From positions 331,522 to 395,521 of the forward strand of contig CAJJDN010000047.1 in assembly GCA_905182985.1 (NCBI GenBank): DNA of 64,000 nt, written 5' to 3'. Source of the stretch: Paramecium sonneborni (taxonomy: Eukaryota; Ciliophora; Oligohymenophorea; Peniculida; Parameciidae). Position numbers and translations under genes: made by a program. The notes under the pieces were generated by a model. The model saw only the letters and a program-made list of their open reading frames with translations, was not told the origin of the DNA and did not search any database. This document shows, one piece after another, positions 12,601 to 25,024 of this stretch (its first letter is position 1; every line of letters begins with the position of its first letter).

Positions 12601-14257
12601 TCAGCTTGAAAGATATTGTTAAAAAAATCTACATAAAGCATAATAAGTAGTTGTTATATCCTATAACTTTTATGGACAAATAAGTCATTCTTTATTTTTT
12701 TCACAAACTTTAATGATCTTTAAGTTAAAGAATAAGATATATCAAATAATTAATTTTAATTTTAATGTTTTCCTTAAAGCATTTATTAGTAAATTTTCTC
12801 TTTGAAATGAAATAAATCTTTTATTTCTTATTAGTTTTCTTAAACAATTTTTGAATAGATTATGTATTATCTTGCTAATTCATTTTCAGAAGATTCATTT
12901 CCTTTTGTAATGTTATAATATAAAAACTAATAAACTTCTTTTTATATTAAATCTAATTATACTCTTTGCAAAAATGACAGTTATATAGATACTCTAAAAT
13001 ATAACTTTGAAGACTCTGAATATAATTGATTTTAAGTAAAGTGATAAATCAAAGAAATTGTGTCAGTAAAATTTTATTAGTGGTATTTTATTTGAATATA
13101 TTTTTAATACCAAAAAGTTTTTAATGACTTACTTTCCTTAATAATTTTATTATTAAAATTAATTAATTCTAATGAAAAAAGATCCTAATCAACAAGCTAT
13201 TATTCACTTTTTTAGTTGAAAATAATAAATCAAATTTGTGTTTTTTAGAGTATTTTGATTTTTTATCAGATAGAATCATTAAATTCTAATATATTTCCTA
13301 AATTCCTCTATTTTTTTAAAAATTTAATTTATTTCTTGCTTATTAATAGTAACTGATAATATTTATAAATAAAGGGCATAAGATAAATACTAATCCAATC
13401 CTATATTCAAATCTAGCCCCAATTAATATCAATGAGAAAATATTTTAAAATAATCCAAAAGATAATATGATTAAGGAAAGCATATTTAAAAAGGATTACT
13501 ATTTTTAAATTTCAGTATATATATAAAAGGGGAAAATAACGATGTTTAAAATATAAACAAGGAGTATGCTCACTTCATCATTTTGTTATTTGAAATACAT
13601 TGAAATAATGATCAATATAACATTCAAAAATTGATTTTTTTATAATTGTTACACTTGTAAAGGCGAGCTTTTGAAATGAATAGATTCTGAACATAAGATA
13701 TTAATAAATACAAATAGTACTGAATTAAATAATAGTATCACTGTGATGACTAATATTTCTACATTTGATATTGCTGCAGTGGATGTTGTTTCAGTTATTG
13801 TAATAACATAAAAATCAAATGTATATAAAGCAAATAAATAAAAATACAATTAATATATTATCGATACTTAAGACTTGTAATTCGAATTCTCATTAGCATT
13901 TTTTTTTATTATTTCTTAATTAAACATATAATGAATAATGAATTTCTTCATAAAACCTATTGAAATAAAAAATAAGAAAAGAGTAGGAGGTATAAATGCA
14001 AAAAGCCTAAAATTTTAAAAGCGCAATAAAATTTAATATGGTCTTCCAATCTAATTCAAGTAAGAGAAACCTTATAATAAATTTAAGGAATAATTTTAAT
14101 TCTTAATTTTTATTGTTTCTTCTTCATTATATAAAATTAAGCTAATCAATTATACATAAAATATCAAATGCAATACTGAAGCAATTTTTGTTGATTTAAT
14201 TAAGATCTTCTAATGTTATTTCATATAATAGGTGATCACAAATTTATAAAATTGCAT
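9687..14257 (-). CDS. Very large multi-pass membrane protein with PAS-like segment
   Basis: Spliced product of about 1498 aa. The first roughly 500 residues hold several hydrophobic segments (for example SVLHLIFYVQLISLILY, LFAFIPPTLFLFFISIGF and VEILVITVILLFNSVLFVF). A soluble region follows with a PAS-like stretch (LQILDDMENLEII... MISNLGYSKNNI). The C-terminal half has more membrane helices flanking extracellular-type loops. The order resembles the large ciliate family with C-terminal similarity to tiny-macrocysts-type proteins, probably sensory. Introns of 23, 25 and 26 nt give an exact frame. The start chosen is MQFYKFVITYY; an in-frame ATG 33 bases downstream (14224) is an alternative, and the frame stays open further upstream. 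Confidence 0.75.
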
Positions 14258-15019
14258 ATTAGTTGAATTATTTTTTTATTTTAATTTGTTGGTGCATATA
14301 ATAAATTTCAATTTATAAAGCCTAATATTAATGTATGTATAGGTAGTTTAAACTAGTATCTTGTCCAAACTTATTCTGAAAACAATTTAAATATTTATCC
14401 AATTACTTTTAAAAAATATCGAATCAGATAGCATTTTAGTATTAAAGATAGGATGTAAATCTTAATATGCAAAGTTTAATCTCCTTAAATAAAATTTAAT
14501 TTTATTAATAATTAAAGATTTAGAAAGATAATTAAAAAGATATAATAATAATATATAATGAAACCATTTAGAATAAATAGACGTGTTACAAAAATAAGTA
14601 TAATGTATAATCTGTATTTTAGATTTTGTTTTATGGAATGAATAAATTAAATCATTATGATTAATCATACTTGATGTAAGGATAATTTTAAGGGATTTAA
14701 AAGTATTCAATTGGACTATATTGCTAAGCAGTTTAGATTGGCCAAAAATTAAAGTTTGGTTAGATATAAAATGTTAAAACAGGAGGAGGAGTATACATAG
14801 ATATCTTATATTAATTTATTAATTACTAAGGATTATGGTATTGAATAGAAGCTAGAATTAAATTATTTATCTAAATTTAGATATGGCTATTATTCTTAGA
14901 AGATTTGAGTTTAATAGTTTAATTATTAATCATATTCTTCCTATTAATCATACTTTAGATGGGATGCTTAGATTTTAGTTTAAATTTTTGATATTTTTGA
15001 ATCAGATTGACAGATGTAG
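14258..15019. other. Intergenic, no supported gene
   Basis: Spacer of about 760 bp between the Myb gene's 3' end and the start of the large membrane protein. The minus strand stays open in the downstream gene's frame as far as about 14725, without a better start. The plus strand around 14700-14900 has some lysine-rich open sequence, broken by TGA. Nothing was recognised. Confidence 0.4.
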
Positions 15020-15796
15020 TCAAGGTTAGATTATTTATTAGTTTCTAAAGATTATAGATCTTGTTTAGGGGTTTAATTGAGAGTTATTCCACATTTTTAA
15101 GAAATATAATTATTGCTAAAATAATGAAAATGTGAAATACTTTATGGCAAATAGTTTATTTAGCATTTTTTTAATATGATTAATATTTTCTTCAGGAAGC
15201 ATTCTTAATTCAGATTTCTGAGTGTGTCTGTATTCTTTGATCATGTTTTTAAATTCATTTTTCATATTTTCATCAATATTAAAGCTTTTTAAAGAATCTT
15301 CATTACAATATATTATACCCAAAACACTAGGTTTAATTTATTTAAGTAAATCTGAAGCTAAAAGACAATCATAAACTAATTACATTAATCTAATCCTACT
15401 GCTTTACTGAGTCGACGTAAAACCTTTCTCAAAGTAGCATAAAAATAGTTTTTACATAATAAATCAGAACGACCAGTCATTTAAGAAGCTATCCTAGCCC
15501 AACTGTTACCAAAAGATTATTAAAGATTGAATAATTTTTCTTCTTCTTCATCTGTCCATACACTTTTATTCAAATTAGGGTTAAGAATGTTTTAGTATCG
15601 TTCTCTACAAGATGCTGGAGTACGTATTTTTGTTAGATTCTTCATTTAAGATTTAAGTTCAATAGCTATTCTATTCCAAGATGCACAACCATTTAGTTTG
15701 ATAAGTTCTAATAAGAGTTTATCTTCCTAAAAAAATATATTCATAGATTACTTGATAGGTCCAACTCTATCTAGTTTCTGAATGTTTAGATTACAT
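15020..15796 (-). CDS. Myb/SANT domain protein (two repeats)
   Basis: Probable nuclear DNA-binding protein of 241 aa. It has two Myb-like repeats near residues 10-65 and 66-120. The first runs from SWTYQEDKLLLELIKLNG to SCRERYQNILNP, the second from SVWTDEEEEKLFNLQQSFG to WARIASQMTGRSDLLCKN. The tryptophan spacing and the RERY/NYF helix 3 positions fit R2R3-type Myb. The C-terminal half is polar and unassigned. Introns of 25 nt (inside repeat 1) and 26 nt (after KAVGLDQ) make the frame exact to TGA. The start is the in-frame ATG that reads MQSKHSETRQ just before repeat 1. Confidence 0.88.
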
Positions 15797-16216
15797 GTTA
15801 CTAAGTAACTAGGCTAGTTTAATTTAAAATATAAGATATAATTTATATAAAAAAAAAGTTTTGTTAACTAAAAAATTTATTTAAGATATAAATAATTTAG
15901 AATGTTCGAATTTTCAATAATCAATTATCTCTAATTTATTTATCAAAATGGTGAAGGATCAAATTTATTTGACCAAATTGTTTATCATTTATTTATTTTG
16001 AAAATCTTGCCTCTAAAGTTTTAAATTAATTTACAAAAGCATTAAATATTCAAGTTTCCTCATTAAATTATAAAAAATATTCATATCCATTATAAATTGT
16101 CGAATTTATTTAAAAAAATTCACTAAAAATAAATTTTGTTTATTATTAATAACAAATATACATCATAATACTAATTTTTATTTATATTTTTATTATTTTA
16201 ATTTCTTTAAAGAATT
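15797..16216. other. Divergent intergenic region
   Basis: 420 bp of AT-rich DNA between two divergently transcribed genes, the Myb protein (minus) and the coiled-coil protein (plus). It should hold both promoters. No motif was recognised. Confidence 0.5.
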
Positions 16217-17762
16217 ATGGAAGCCTAAAATTGTAATTAATCTAAATTTAAACTTAGAAATAACTAAAGCAGTAATAGATGGATTCGAAAATTTATTATT
16301 AACTTAACCTTAATTTAATTCATAAAAGAAGAAAGTATTTTTAGAAGATAACATAAAATATGGAAAGGAGATTGAAAGAGATTACAATAAATTATAAGAT
16401 ATAATAGATGTATTATAAATTTAGAAATTTGATTAGAATTTATAAGGCAAAGTGGATAAAATAATTAAATCACAAGAAGATGATTTTATGATTGCTTACA
16501 AAGAACAAATGACAGAAATATAAAAAGAATTAAAGACTATGAAAAGAAAAATAGATGAAGAAGCTCTTCGATAAAAAGCTGATGAAAAAAAAAGAATTTT
16601 AGAGGAAGAGAGAGACTATTTCAGAGAAGAGGCGTTGAGATTAGATAAATTATGCTAAGAACAATTAAGAACTATTGAAGAATTGAAGTTTAAATTGAAA
16701 ATAACTTTAGAAGAAAAATAATATTATGAAGGCTTTGTTATTGGTATATATGTTAGTATTAAGAAATTAGATTCTAAAAAAGAAAATAAAGCTTTAAAAT
16801 ATGAACTTCTTTATTTATATAAATAAAAAAGTGAAGAATAAAAAATAGGGTAAAGAGTAGGTTCAGTTGGTAATGTAAATCCAAGAACAATCATTAAAAA
16901 AAATATTGATTATAGACCATTTACTTAAGAGGGCACTCAAATGACTGCAACTAAAGATGAGTTAGGAGAAGGGTCAAAACGAGATTTTTCATCAGTAAAA
17001 TAAGGATAAAAAACATAATTATCGAGTAAGATACAAGATTATGGATCATCTTAACATGATTTTTTTAGAAGAGATCTATCCTCCTAATAATAAAGTAGAT
17101 ATAACCAGGATATACAATAAGTATAAAAAATTATTTATTAGATTGAAGAAACTACTAAAAAAGATTTGATTTAAGAGCTTAAATCATAATTATAAAAAGA
17201 AAAATAAATTATTTAATAGTTGAAAGTAGAGTTATCAAAACAAAATTGTGTAAAAGGAGAATTAGAATAAATATTATTAGATTGTGTAAATGAAATGAAA
17301 AAAGAAGTTCATTATCGTTAAAGTTAATAAAAATAATTTTTAAATCACAGATTTTCAGATCCATAACCGAATTTAGATGGTGAAATGAATTTCTCTTAAT
17401 TCACTCATACTGATAAGATGTATTTAATTCAAATATTCTTAGATAATTATTAAAAAGATATATTGGAAGTGAAGAATTTTTAGAATAATTATATCATATC
17501 ACTTTCAATAATTAGATGTAATTATCTACATCATTAAAATTAAATGAGAAATGGAAAATGGATGCAGATGAAGCTGCCAAAAAATTTAATAATTTTAAAT
17601 AATTTAAGTTTAAGAACATCACAAGTCAACGTAAAATTTAATATAACTTTAGCGATTTTAAAAACTTCTCTAATAAAAAGGTAAGACAAAGAGATTGAAT
17701 AAATTTCAAACAATTTCACTGAAAAAACGAAAGGGCTAATCGACAAAATCATAAAGAGTTGA
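16217..17762 (+). CDS. Coiled-coil protein, possibly ciliary or basal body
   Basis: Spliced product of 482 aa. Residues about 35-200 form a strong coiled coil (KELKTMKRKIDEEALRQ, ILEEERDYFREEALRLDKL). A polar Ser/Gln-rich linker follows, then a second coiled coil and a compact C-terminal region (YIGSEEFLEQLYHI). Introns of 25, 27, 23 and 22 nt were placed by following the protein frame; their removal gives exactly 483 codons. The ERDYFREEALRLDKL style is reminiscent of centrosomal or ciliary coiled-coil proteins such as CCDC77, but this is a guess. The stop lies only 34 bp from the stop of the convergent TTLL gene. Confidence 0.75.
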
Positions 17763-17796
17763 AAGATTTTAATTTTGATTTATTTGTTAATATAAA

Positions 17797-19247
17797 TCAT
17801 TATGCAACTAAATTAAAATTAATTGTTTCATTATGAATAACCTCCCAATTACCTAATTTTAATTTGTTTGTGTTTTAAAGACATTTTTCTATTGGTTTGT
17901 TCTTTTCATCATTTAAATAAATGACTAAATCTAAAGTTTACTGCACTACTGGAGGTATAACTTAAGCTTAAGTAGTAGTATCTAATAGATTAAAATTAAA
18001 TGAACTTACCTAAAAATAATGCAGGATTGGTATTCATTTCTATGAGATAAACTTTCAAATTTGTATCTATCATTATATCACATCCCATCATTTCAAAAGT
18101 TCCTAATCTTTTTTCAAACTTATCTGCTGCACATCTAATGATATGAGCAAATATTCTCTTCATTTACAAATAAATTTTATCAATTTAATCTTATGTTACA
18201 CTCATTTTTTCTTTTAAATATTACTTTTTAATTAATATAGAGAAATACTTCGAATTATTGCATAGACCAAATGGTTGATTCTTTAGATGAACTAAAAGAA
18301 GGATGTTTTTTTTAAATAGCAGCATTAGTTAAGTGTTTATATCGATTTTTTTCATCATCCATATCTTCAACATTATATTTGTCTACAGATAAACGTAAAT
18401 AACCATGTTAAAATAATACAAATAAGGGTCTCGAAGTAGCAATTAAAACATAACATCTAATATCAAATTTACGACCATCTAGTAATAGAGGATTTTAAAT
18501 ATATTTTTAGACTATACATTTTCGAAGATTTGGAGTGAAAACACCATTAGGTAAAAAACCTTTTGATGCTTTTATGGAATTTGATATTTATTTTAGTCTA
18601 ATTACAATAAAATCTTACTTTTAAAATTCTTATTTAAGTTTTTTTGCATTTGAACATAATTTTATTCCTCTTCCACAATTAAAATAAGTTGGTTTTATTA
18701 TCCAAACAGTTGAATTATCTGTTTTCAAAAATTGATCTTCCTCATTACTTAAAAATTCCTAAGTCAAATCAATTCTATATGTTTCAGGAAAGAAATGCGA
18801 TGAATTGAATTATAATTCTAAATCAATCAAACAAATTACATTTATTTTACCTTTCATACTCTTTCATAGTTTAAATGATAAGTTATTTAGATGTAAGAAT
18901 CATATGATTAGGTAAATGATTAATTATTTACTATCCCTCTTTAAAATATTAGAATTGAATTTCAGAATTAGTTTGAACCCATTTCAAATAAAAATCATTT
19001 GATGACTTTCCATTTTCTGCATCTAAAAGTTTCCATCCTCTAAAAAATCAATTAATGATTCTTATTACGATTATTGAGATAAATAATTTGAGATTAATTT
19101 GCCATTATTGCCAGGACCAACAAAATAATATTTCAAACATAAAGCCTTCTTATTTAGAGATTTTTTTTTCGGATCTTCTGTCTACGATCTTATCTTCTTT
19201 GAACTCTAACTTTTTTTAATCTTTCTTCCTCTTTATGTTTGTTACAT
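17797..19247 (-). CDS. Tubulin tyrosine ligase-like protein, TTLL10 type
   Basis: ATP-grasp amino-acid ligase; TTLL10 relatives elongate polyglycine chains on tubulin or other ciliary proteins. Product about 448 aa. N-terminal TTLL10-like motifs are YYFVGPGNNGKLI, GWKLLDAENG, FYLKWVQTN and LPNHMILTSKQ. The core has WIIKPTYFNCGRGIKL, GRKFDIRCYVLI, HLTNAAIQKKHP and the metal-binding end MGCDIMIDTN with VYLIEMNTNPAL. Introns of 29, 22, 25 and 28 nt are required; a further 21-nt stretch (GTAAGATT...TTAG) could be spliced or retained without changing frame. The basic N-terminus (MQQTQRGRKIKKSQ) precedes the catalytic region. Confidence 0.85.
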
Positions 19248-19362
19248 TCCTGATTAATTATATATAATAAAAATATACTTTAACTTTAATGCAATTAAAG
19301 TGTGCAGAATACTTAAAAGAAGCTGTATTTATAATACTTATTTACTAAGGTAACTACTAATA

Positions 19363-22300
19363 ATGAATAAGCCAGATATACATTTATGTCAAAAGCATGT
19401 AAATAAATTGCTTAGTTATTGCCCTTTCAATCTATGTGGCATTTGCTATTAAAATAAGATTAGTTGTTTTTTTATATGTTGATGTTATAATCAATGTTTG
19501 GATAGAATATCAAAATGCTATTAGAATTAATAATAGAAAGATTTGCTCCTATAACTTAGTTCCAAATTTAATTTCTTAATGCATGTTCATAAATATTCTA
19601 ACAGGACATTAATTTTCTATCAGATGTTATGAAAAGTCATATATCAGGAATTTTTAAAGAATGTATAGTCTAACTATAATTCTTTATAAAGCAAATTCCA
19701 AAAAATGATTCTAAAGAAGGTTAGTCAGTTGCAGAATAAATAACATAAGCTTATAAGGCAATTTTGTAGAATATTCATGATGAGAAAGTTACTTTAGAGC
19801 TTTACAATAGTTTCCAGGGGATTGTAAATAAATGGCCATTGATACATGAATTAAATCCATTAATTTTTCATGAGATTGAAGAAATAATAGCAACAAGAAC
19901 CCCAAGAAATGTTGAAATATAAATTATTGAAGATTATCTCGAATGTGAATCTCCAACAAGATCTAACTCTATCAGAAAAGAAAATTAAGTTGTTGTTGAA
20001 TTATAGAGATGGTTGAGTAAACTAAATTATCCTATTCCTGTTATCTCAAAAAAAATTGCTAGCAGTGTAATTAATTCATAAAATATGTTCAAATTAAAAG
20101 ATAATTTAGAAATCATGTTATCTTTTATTTATTGTCCTTTGAAATATGAACCAGCTAGTTGTGTAAAATTTTTGATAATTTAAGTGGTCTAGAATAGAAT
20201 TAAATAAAACTATCAATCAGAAAGATATTCCAAATTTAAAAGATTGTTTTAATCTAAATTCACCAGCCCATTTATATCATATTCGTTCCATCCGATCTTT
20301 GTAAAGTTTAACTGATGATGAGAATCACTCTATTATTGCTAAAGTTAATCCAGCATATTTAAAAATTGCTTGTATTTAAATATCATTTTATTTAATTAGT
20401 TTCCTATCTTTCTAAATGTTTTGATGAAGACTAATTAAAATACTGTAATTTTAACCATTTAACTTAATTGCTCACATTTTATCTAGAAAAAGAATAAGAT
20501 ATTTCAGTTTACTTTATTTTATATTACAATATCCCTTATGCATTCTTTTATTATATAAATTATGAGTAAGCGTCTTCTTTTTTAATCCACTTATTTACAT
20601 AAATTAATTTGATGACTCATAATCAATCGGAACATACATAATTGTTATATGAATAAGTTTGGAATTATTTTAAAGCTGCTAATTTATTTACTGATTTAAT
20701 TAATACTCTGTTTAATCCAACTTAAAAGAGTGGATTTATACTAAAATGTTCGTAAGACTTTAGAAATAATTAAATGATAGAAGTCTTTAAACTTAATCCA
20801 GATTTTTAATTGAAAGAAAAGATATATTAATAAAATGACAATAACAATTTTAATTATATTTTGGAAGAAAAAATACATCTAAAATGGGATATTGATTAAC
20901 TTAAGCACTTTATTCATAAAAAAACTATTAAATAACTCTCCTTTTTCAACAAATCTATAAATAATATCATACCATTAACAATTGAAAAACCTGCATCAAT
21001 GATGGATGTAATTAGAAAGGCAATTTAAAATGTTGAAACTGTTTCTGAACCACATAAAAAAAAGTAAATAAATACAGGAAGAGAAAGATTAATTGTTCTT
21101 CGAAGTGCATCACTTATGTTTGATTTAGAAGAATAAGATTAAGTTAAAGATCCATTTCTTCCATATGATTATAATCCTAATCCATTAGAATTAAGATTAG
21201 AAACTAAAGAGAGTAATAATAAATTTGATTAGAAATCTCAAACTTTAATGAAGGACAGTTAAAAAAATCTTTTTTAGAAGCATTCAAGAAATTAATCATT
21301 TTAATTATATCCTTTATCCTTAAATGATATTATTTAAGGAAAGTGGGATTAAGAATAATTATCATCTCAATTTTAAATTGAAAAGTATAATTTTTTTTAA
21401 TCCTTAGCTTAATCAAAGATGAACCCTTCTGCTATAATTTAACATAATTTCTGTCAATTTTAATTTAACATTTAATATTGGCAAAACATAACTTAATTTA
21501 GAAAAAAAATTGTACTATTGAAAAAAGAGAACAATATTTGGGAATAATATTTTAAGAAATTAATACATCAGTATTTGACAATTTGATCAAAGTATCATCT
21601 TTTAAATATTTAGATATATTTATTTAAAATTAAAATTAGTCCATATGTCAAAGAAAATAGTGCTATATTATGTGGAAAGCTAGTAAATTTCATCTTAAAA
21701 TAAAAACCTGATTATGTTAATTTTCAAGATAATGGTCAGATTTATGTAGATTATTTGTGTAAAATAATAATTAATTCATTATCTTGGAAAACCTAAAATG
21801 ATGCAAAAATAGAATTAGACATTAGTAAGATTCTTTTATTGGAAACTTTATGTTTATTAATAGAAAATGGAGTATAACGAGGATAATTAAATTTACTAAA
21901 TAGAATAACTGCTACGACATGGAGTTGTCTAATAGAAATATGTAAACATTATCTTGCAATAAGACCGAATTAAATATATTAAGGGCTTTTTTTGAGAATA
22001 TTAAAATTAAATATGGAATTTGGTTCAGATTTTAATATACACACTATCTTTATGAAATTAAATTTATTAAGTATTCTCAAATAACTTTCAGAACTAACCT
22101 AATAAAATGGAGTCCCTAATAAAAGATTTAGCTATCTGAATTAATTTATAAAATCTGCATGCTCTCTCTTATAGTAATATATCAATAAAAATTCATCAAA
22201 AGAATGCTTTAAAATAATCTAAAACCTCGATTCATGGAAGCTGTTAAAATAATAATACAGAATACATTCTCATTATCATGCTAGCAGTTTTTATAGCGTA

Positions 22301-22399
22301 GATTCAAGAGTTGGAAACAATTCGACTCCAGCAACCAATCAAAGTTTAGCAAAAATTAGAATTCGAAGATCTACTCATTCTAAAATTTAAAAAGAATGA
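19363..22399 (+). CDS. Unknown 961-aa protein, B-box-like start
   Basis: Begins MNKPDIHLCQKHVNKLLSYC, followed in the same frame by CGIC. This spacing resembles a B-box zinc site but lacks a clear second His pair. The rest is a long helical, Leu/Gln-rich protein suggesting repeats of the ARM/HEAT kind, ending KIRIRRSTHSKIQKE. Introns of 22, 28, 23 and 22 nt are well supported. At the N-terminus an in-frame TGA forces either two 28-nt introns starting GTGG and GTTG, or one of 47 nt; both keep the frame, but both are atypical. The first 60 residues are therefore uncertain. Divergent from the TTLL10-like gene, sharing a 115-bp spacer. Confidence 0.65.
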
Positions 22400-22765
22400 T
22401 ACCTTAATCATTAATTTTATGCAAGTAATTATCAAAAATCTTAAAATCAATTAACATTTTTTCCATAAATTTGTATTCATTCTTTTATTATTTAATTAAC
22501 CTATTTATTAGATTGTATTATATTTTTGGAAATTTCTAAAATTTAGTTTTGCTTATTTTTAGTTAATTAACTTAATACTTTAATTTTCTTGTAATTATAG
22601 TTCAATTTTTATTTTTTAAACTTATTTGTAACCTCTTTCTAAGATTATAAATTTGATTTAGTAAATGTTTGTTTTGTATAATTTAGCTTTTACAATAATT
22701 TATTTTGCTCTTCTATTTTGAATAAATATTTAAATTTAGATAAAATTTATAGGAAAAATAATATT
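22400..22765. other. Intergenic between convergent genes
   Basis: 366 bp of T-rich DNA between two convergent stops. No gene, repeat or terminator-like structure recognised. Confidence 0.5.
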
Positions 22766-23821
22766 TCAAATTAAAGCTTTATTTTCTGAATTTTTTTAGG
22801 TATGAATGATTCCTTTCACAATACTATTAATCGAAGCATAATTTTTAGGAATTTCAGCACCTTTAAATCGAGAATATGATTTAATTTCTGGTTTCAGTTT
22901 AAGAGCCACTACTCTTTTCATTGTTCTCTCCAAAGCAAGTAATTAGTAATACGAATTAAATTGTGATTTTTTTGATACTAAATCATGCTTTAATTTTTCT
23001 TGCTATTATTTTTGATCTTTCTCATATTGTAAATAAAATACATCCTTCTTTAACTTTATTAAGCTATTATGGAACATAAACTTCTTTAATTTCTTTTATC
23101 CTCTTAAACTTTTCTTCAGTATCAGTTGAAACTAACTCATTAAAATATTTTTTTCTCAAATCAGAAATCATATTTAAGGTTAATTACCCAACATCTACCT
23201 CTCTTGCTTATTTCTAAATTCTATAAAAATTGTACTTCTAATAATCTAAGTCTTTATTCTTCTTCCCTTTTCTTTCTCATAATTTCATCTTAATTTATCC
23301 TCTATTAAATTTGAATGATAATTTTTCTCTTTTTTGAGAGATCATCTGATTTAATAGTTTTCCTTTATTATTTTTGTATGGATTTATTAGATAAAGCCAT
23401 TTGCATAATTTCTAATTTAGTTTAAGGAATATGCTCATCCTGATTTCTAATTAGTATTTTTTACTAAATACATATACAAATTGTCAACATGAAGATAACT
23501 GGTTTTTAGTTTTGTTTTTTCTGATAATAATGATTAAATTGATTCAGTAGGAGTAAATGCAGTGTTTTATTAGAGGATACCTAAAATCTGTTATTTACTT
23601 GGAGGTATCATAGTGTTTTCATTTTAATATTTTTTCAATCCATCTTCCAAGGTATCAATTTAATTAGATAACTCTTATAAAACTTCTTTTGCATTTTACT
23701 TGTAAGGATTAAGAATCTTTTAGATTTATTGAGTTGTTAATTTTCGAAACAAGTTTGAATTATAAACATTCTAATAAACGATTTCATTATCTTTTTCCTA
23801 TAGTTCTTCAATTAATTACAT
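22766..23821 (-). CDS. Coiled-coil protein of unknown function
   Basis: Spliced product of 326 aa, starting MQLIEELQEKDNEIVYQ. It is Lys/Glu/Gln-rich with heptad-like spacing throughout (KKRKIIIQIQQRINQDEI, DVFYLQYEKDQKQQQEKL). The C-terminus is less repetitive (GAEIPKNYASINSIVKG). Introns of 31, 22 and 22 nt yield exactly 327 codons. The gene begins 33 bases after the stop of the ZMYND12-like copy on the same strand. Its first part lies in a duplicated block: 24588-24991 repeats the N-terminus and then runs into the N at 24587. Only the copy given here is complete. Confidence 0.7.
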
Positions 23822-23854
23822 ATAATAGATATAAATTATTAATAATTAAATTTT

Positions 23855-24586
23855 TCAATATTCTCTTTCCCTTTATTTAATAACTTCCTAAACTTCTGTA
23901 ACTTTCTTGGTCTTCTTGTGATTTTCTCCATACTGCATAAGAAATTCTTAATAAGCCAATCCCATATAATGTCTATATTGTTCTTCATTATTGAGTTTTT
24001 TGTAAACAAAAGCTTAAGCTTATAAGTTATATGTGATTGGCATAATATATAATTTGGTGCTATTTTCATCAACATGTTTTCTGAAATATTCTAATATAAT
24101 AAAGAAATAAAACCTTCAATTTATTTAAGGACTTACAAAGCCTCTTTGAAATTAACATCTTCTGGAAGATTTTCACTTGAGGGAGTTCCATATTAATAAT
24201 ATCTCTTTAAATATTTATACCAACATTAGGAAGTCTAGAATTATGGAAATGAAACATACTTTTGCATAAAATTATTCAGCTTCTGAATTTTATTTCTTTT
24301 ACTAGAAAATTTATCCCATATAATAATAATTCAGACTTGTCAATGGATGTTCGGGATCAGAACTGCAAGAATCAGTGTAAATCTATACAGAAATTAGAGT
24401 GAATTAATACTCCAATTGTTAATTCTGTTAATGCTTTTTTGTAATCCTTTTAAGCAAAATAGAGTTTTGAAAATATTTTATGCAACTGACCATTATACTC
24501 TGCATTCTCCTTTTCTGATATATCTTATCCCATTTTGTTACCATCTTCACTTCCTTTTTCTTTTGGTTTATTATATTAATATAGAT
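23855..24586 (-). pseudogene. Partial extra copy of the ZMYND12-like gene (artefact)
   Basis: Carries the C-terminal two-thirds of the ZMYND12-like protein with the same introns and stop, but no start, because the sequence ends at the N at 24587. It is identical to 25025-25756. Confidence 0.8.
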
Positions 24587-24587
24587 N

Positions 24588-24991
24588 TAGTTTAAGGAAT
24601 ATGCTCATCCTGATTTCTAATTAGTATTTTTTACTAAATACATATACAAATTGTCAACATGAAGATAACTGGTTTTTAGTTTTGTTTTTTCTGATAATAA
24701 TGATTAAATTGATTCAGTAGGAGTAAATGCAGTGTTTTATTAGAGGATACCTAAAATCTGTTATTTACTTGGAGGTATCATAGTGTTTTCATTTTAATAT
24801 TTTTTCAATCCATCTTCCAAGGTATCAATTTAATTAGATAACTCTTATAAAACTTCTTTTGCATTTTACTTGTAAGGATTAAGAATCTTTTAGATTTATT
24901 GAGTTGTTAATTTTCGAAACAAGTTTGAATTATAAACATTCTAATAAACGATTTCATTATCTTTTTCCTATAGTTCTTCAATTAATTACAT
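24588..24991 (-). pseudogene. Partial extra copy of coiled-coil gene (artefact)
   Basis: Repeats the start and first third of the gene at 22766-23821 (MQLIEELQEKD...) and is cut by the N at 24587. It is part of the duplicated block. Confidence 0.8.
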
Positions 24992-25024
24992 ATAATAGAT
25001 ATAAATTATTAATAATTAAATTTT

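Noticed and set aside
13649..13849. Separate 66-aa membrane protein
   Set aside because: It is in frame with and internal to the large PAS-linked membrane protein; the apparent start is TTG and the apparent stop is a glutamine codon.
14462..14725. Further N-terminal extension of the large membrane protein
   Set aside because: The frame stays open, but the family-like sequence begins near MQFYKFVITYY; upstream composition is not protein-like and lacks a better start.
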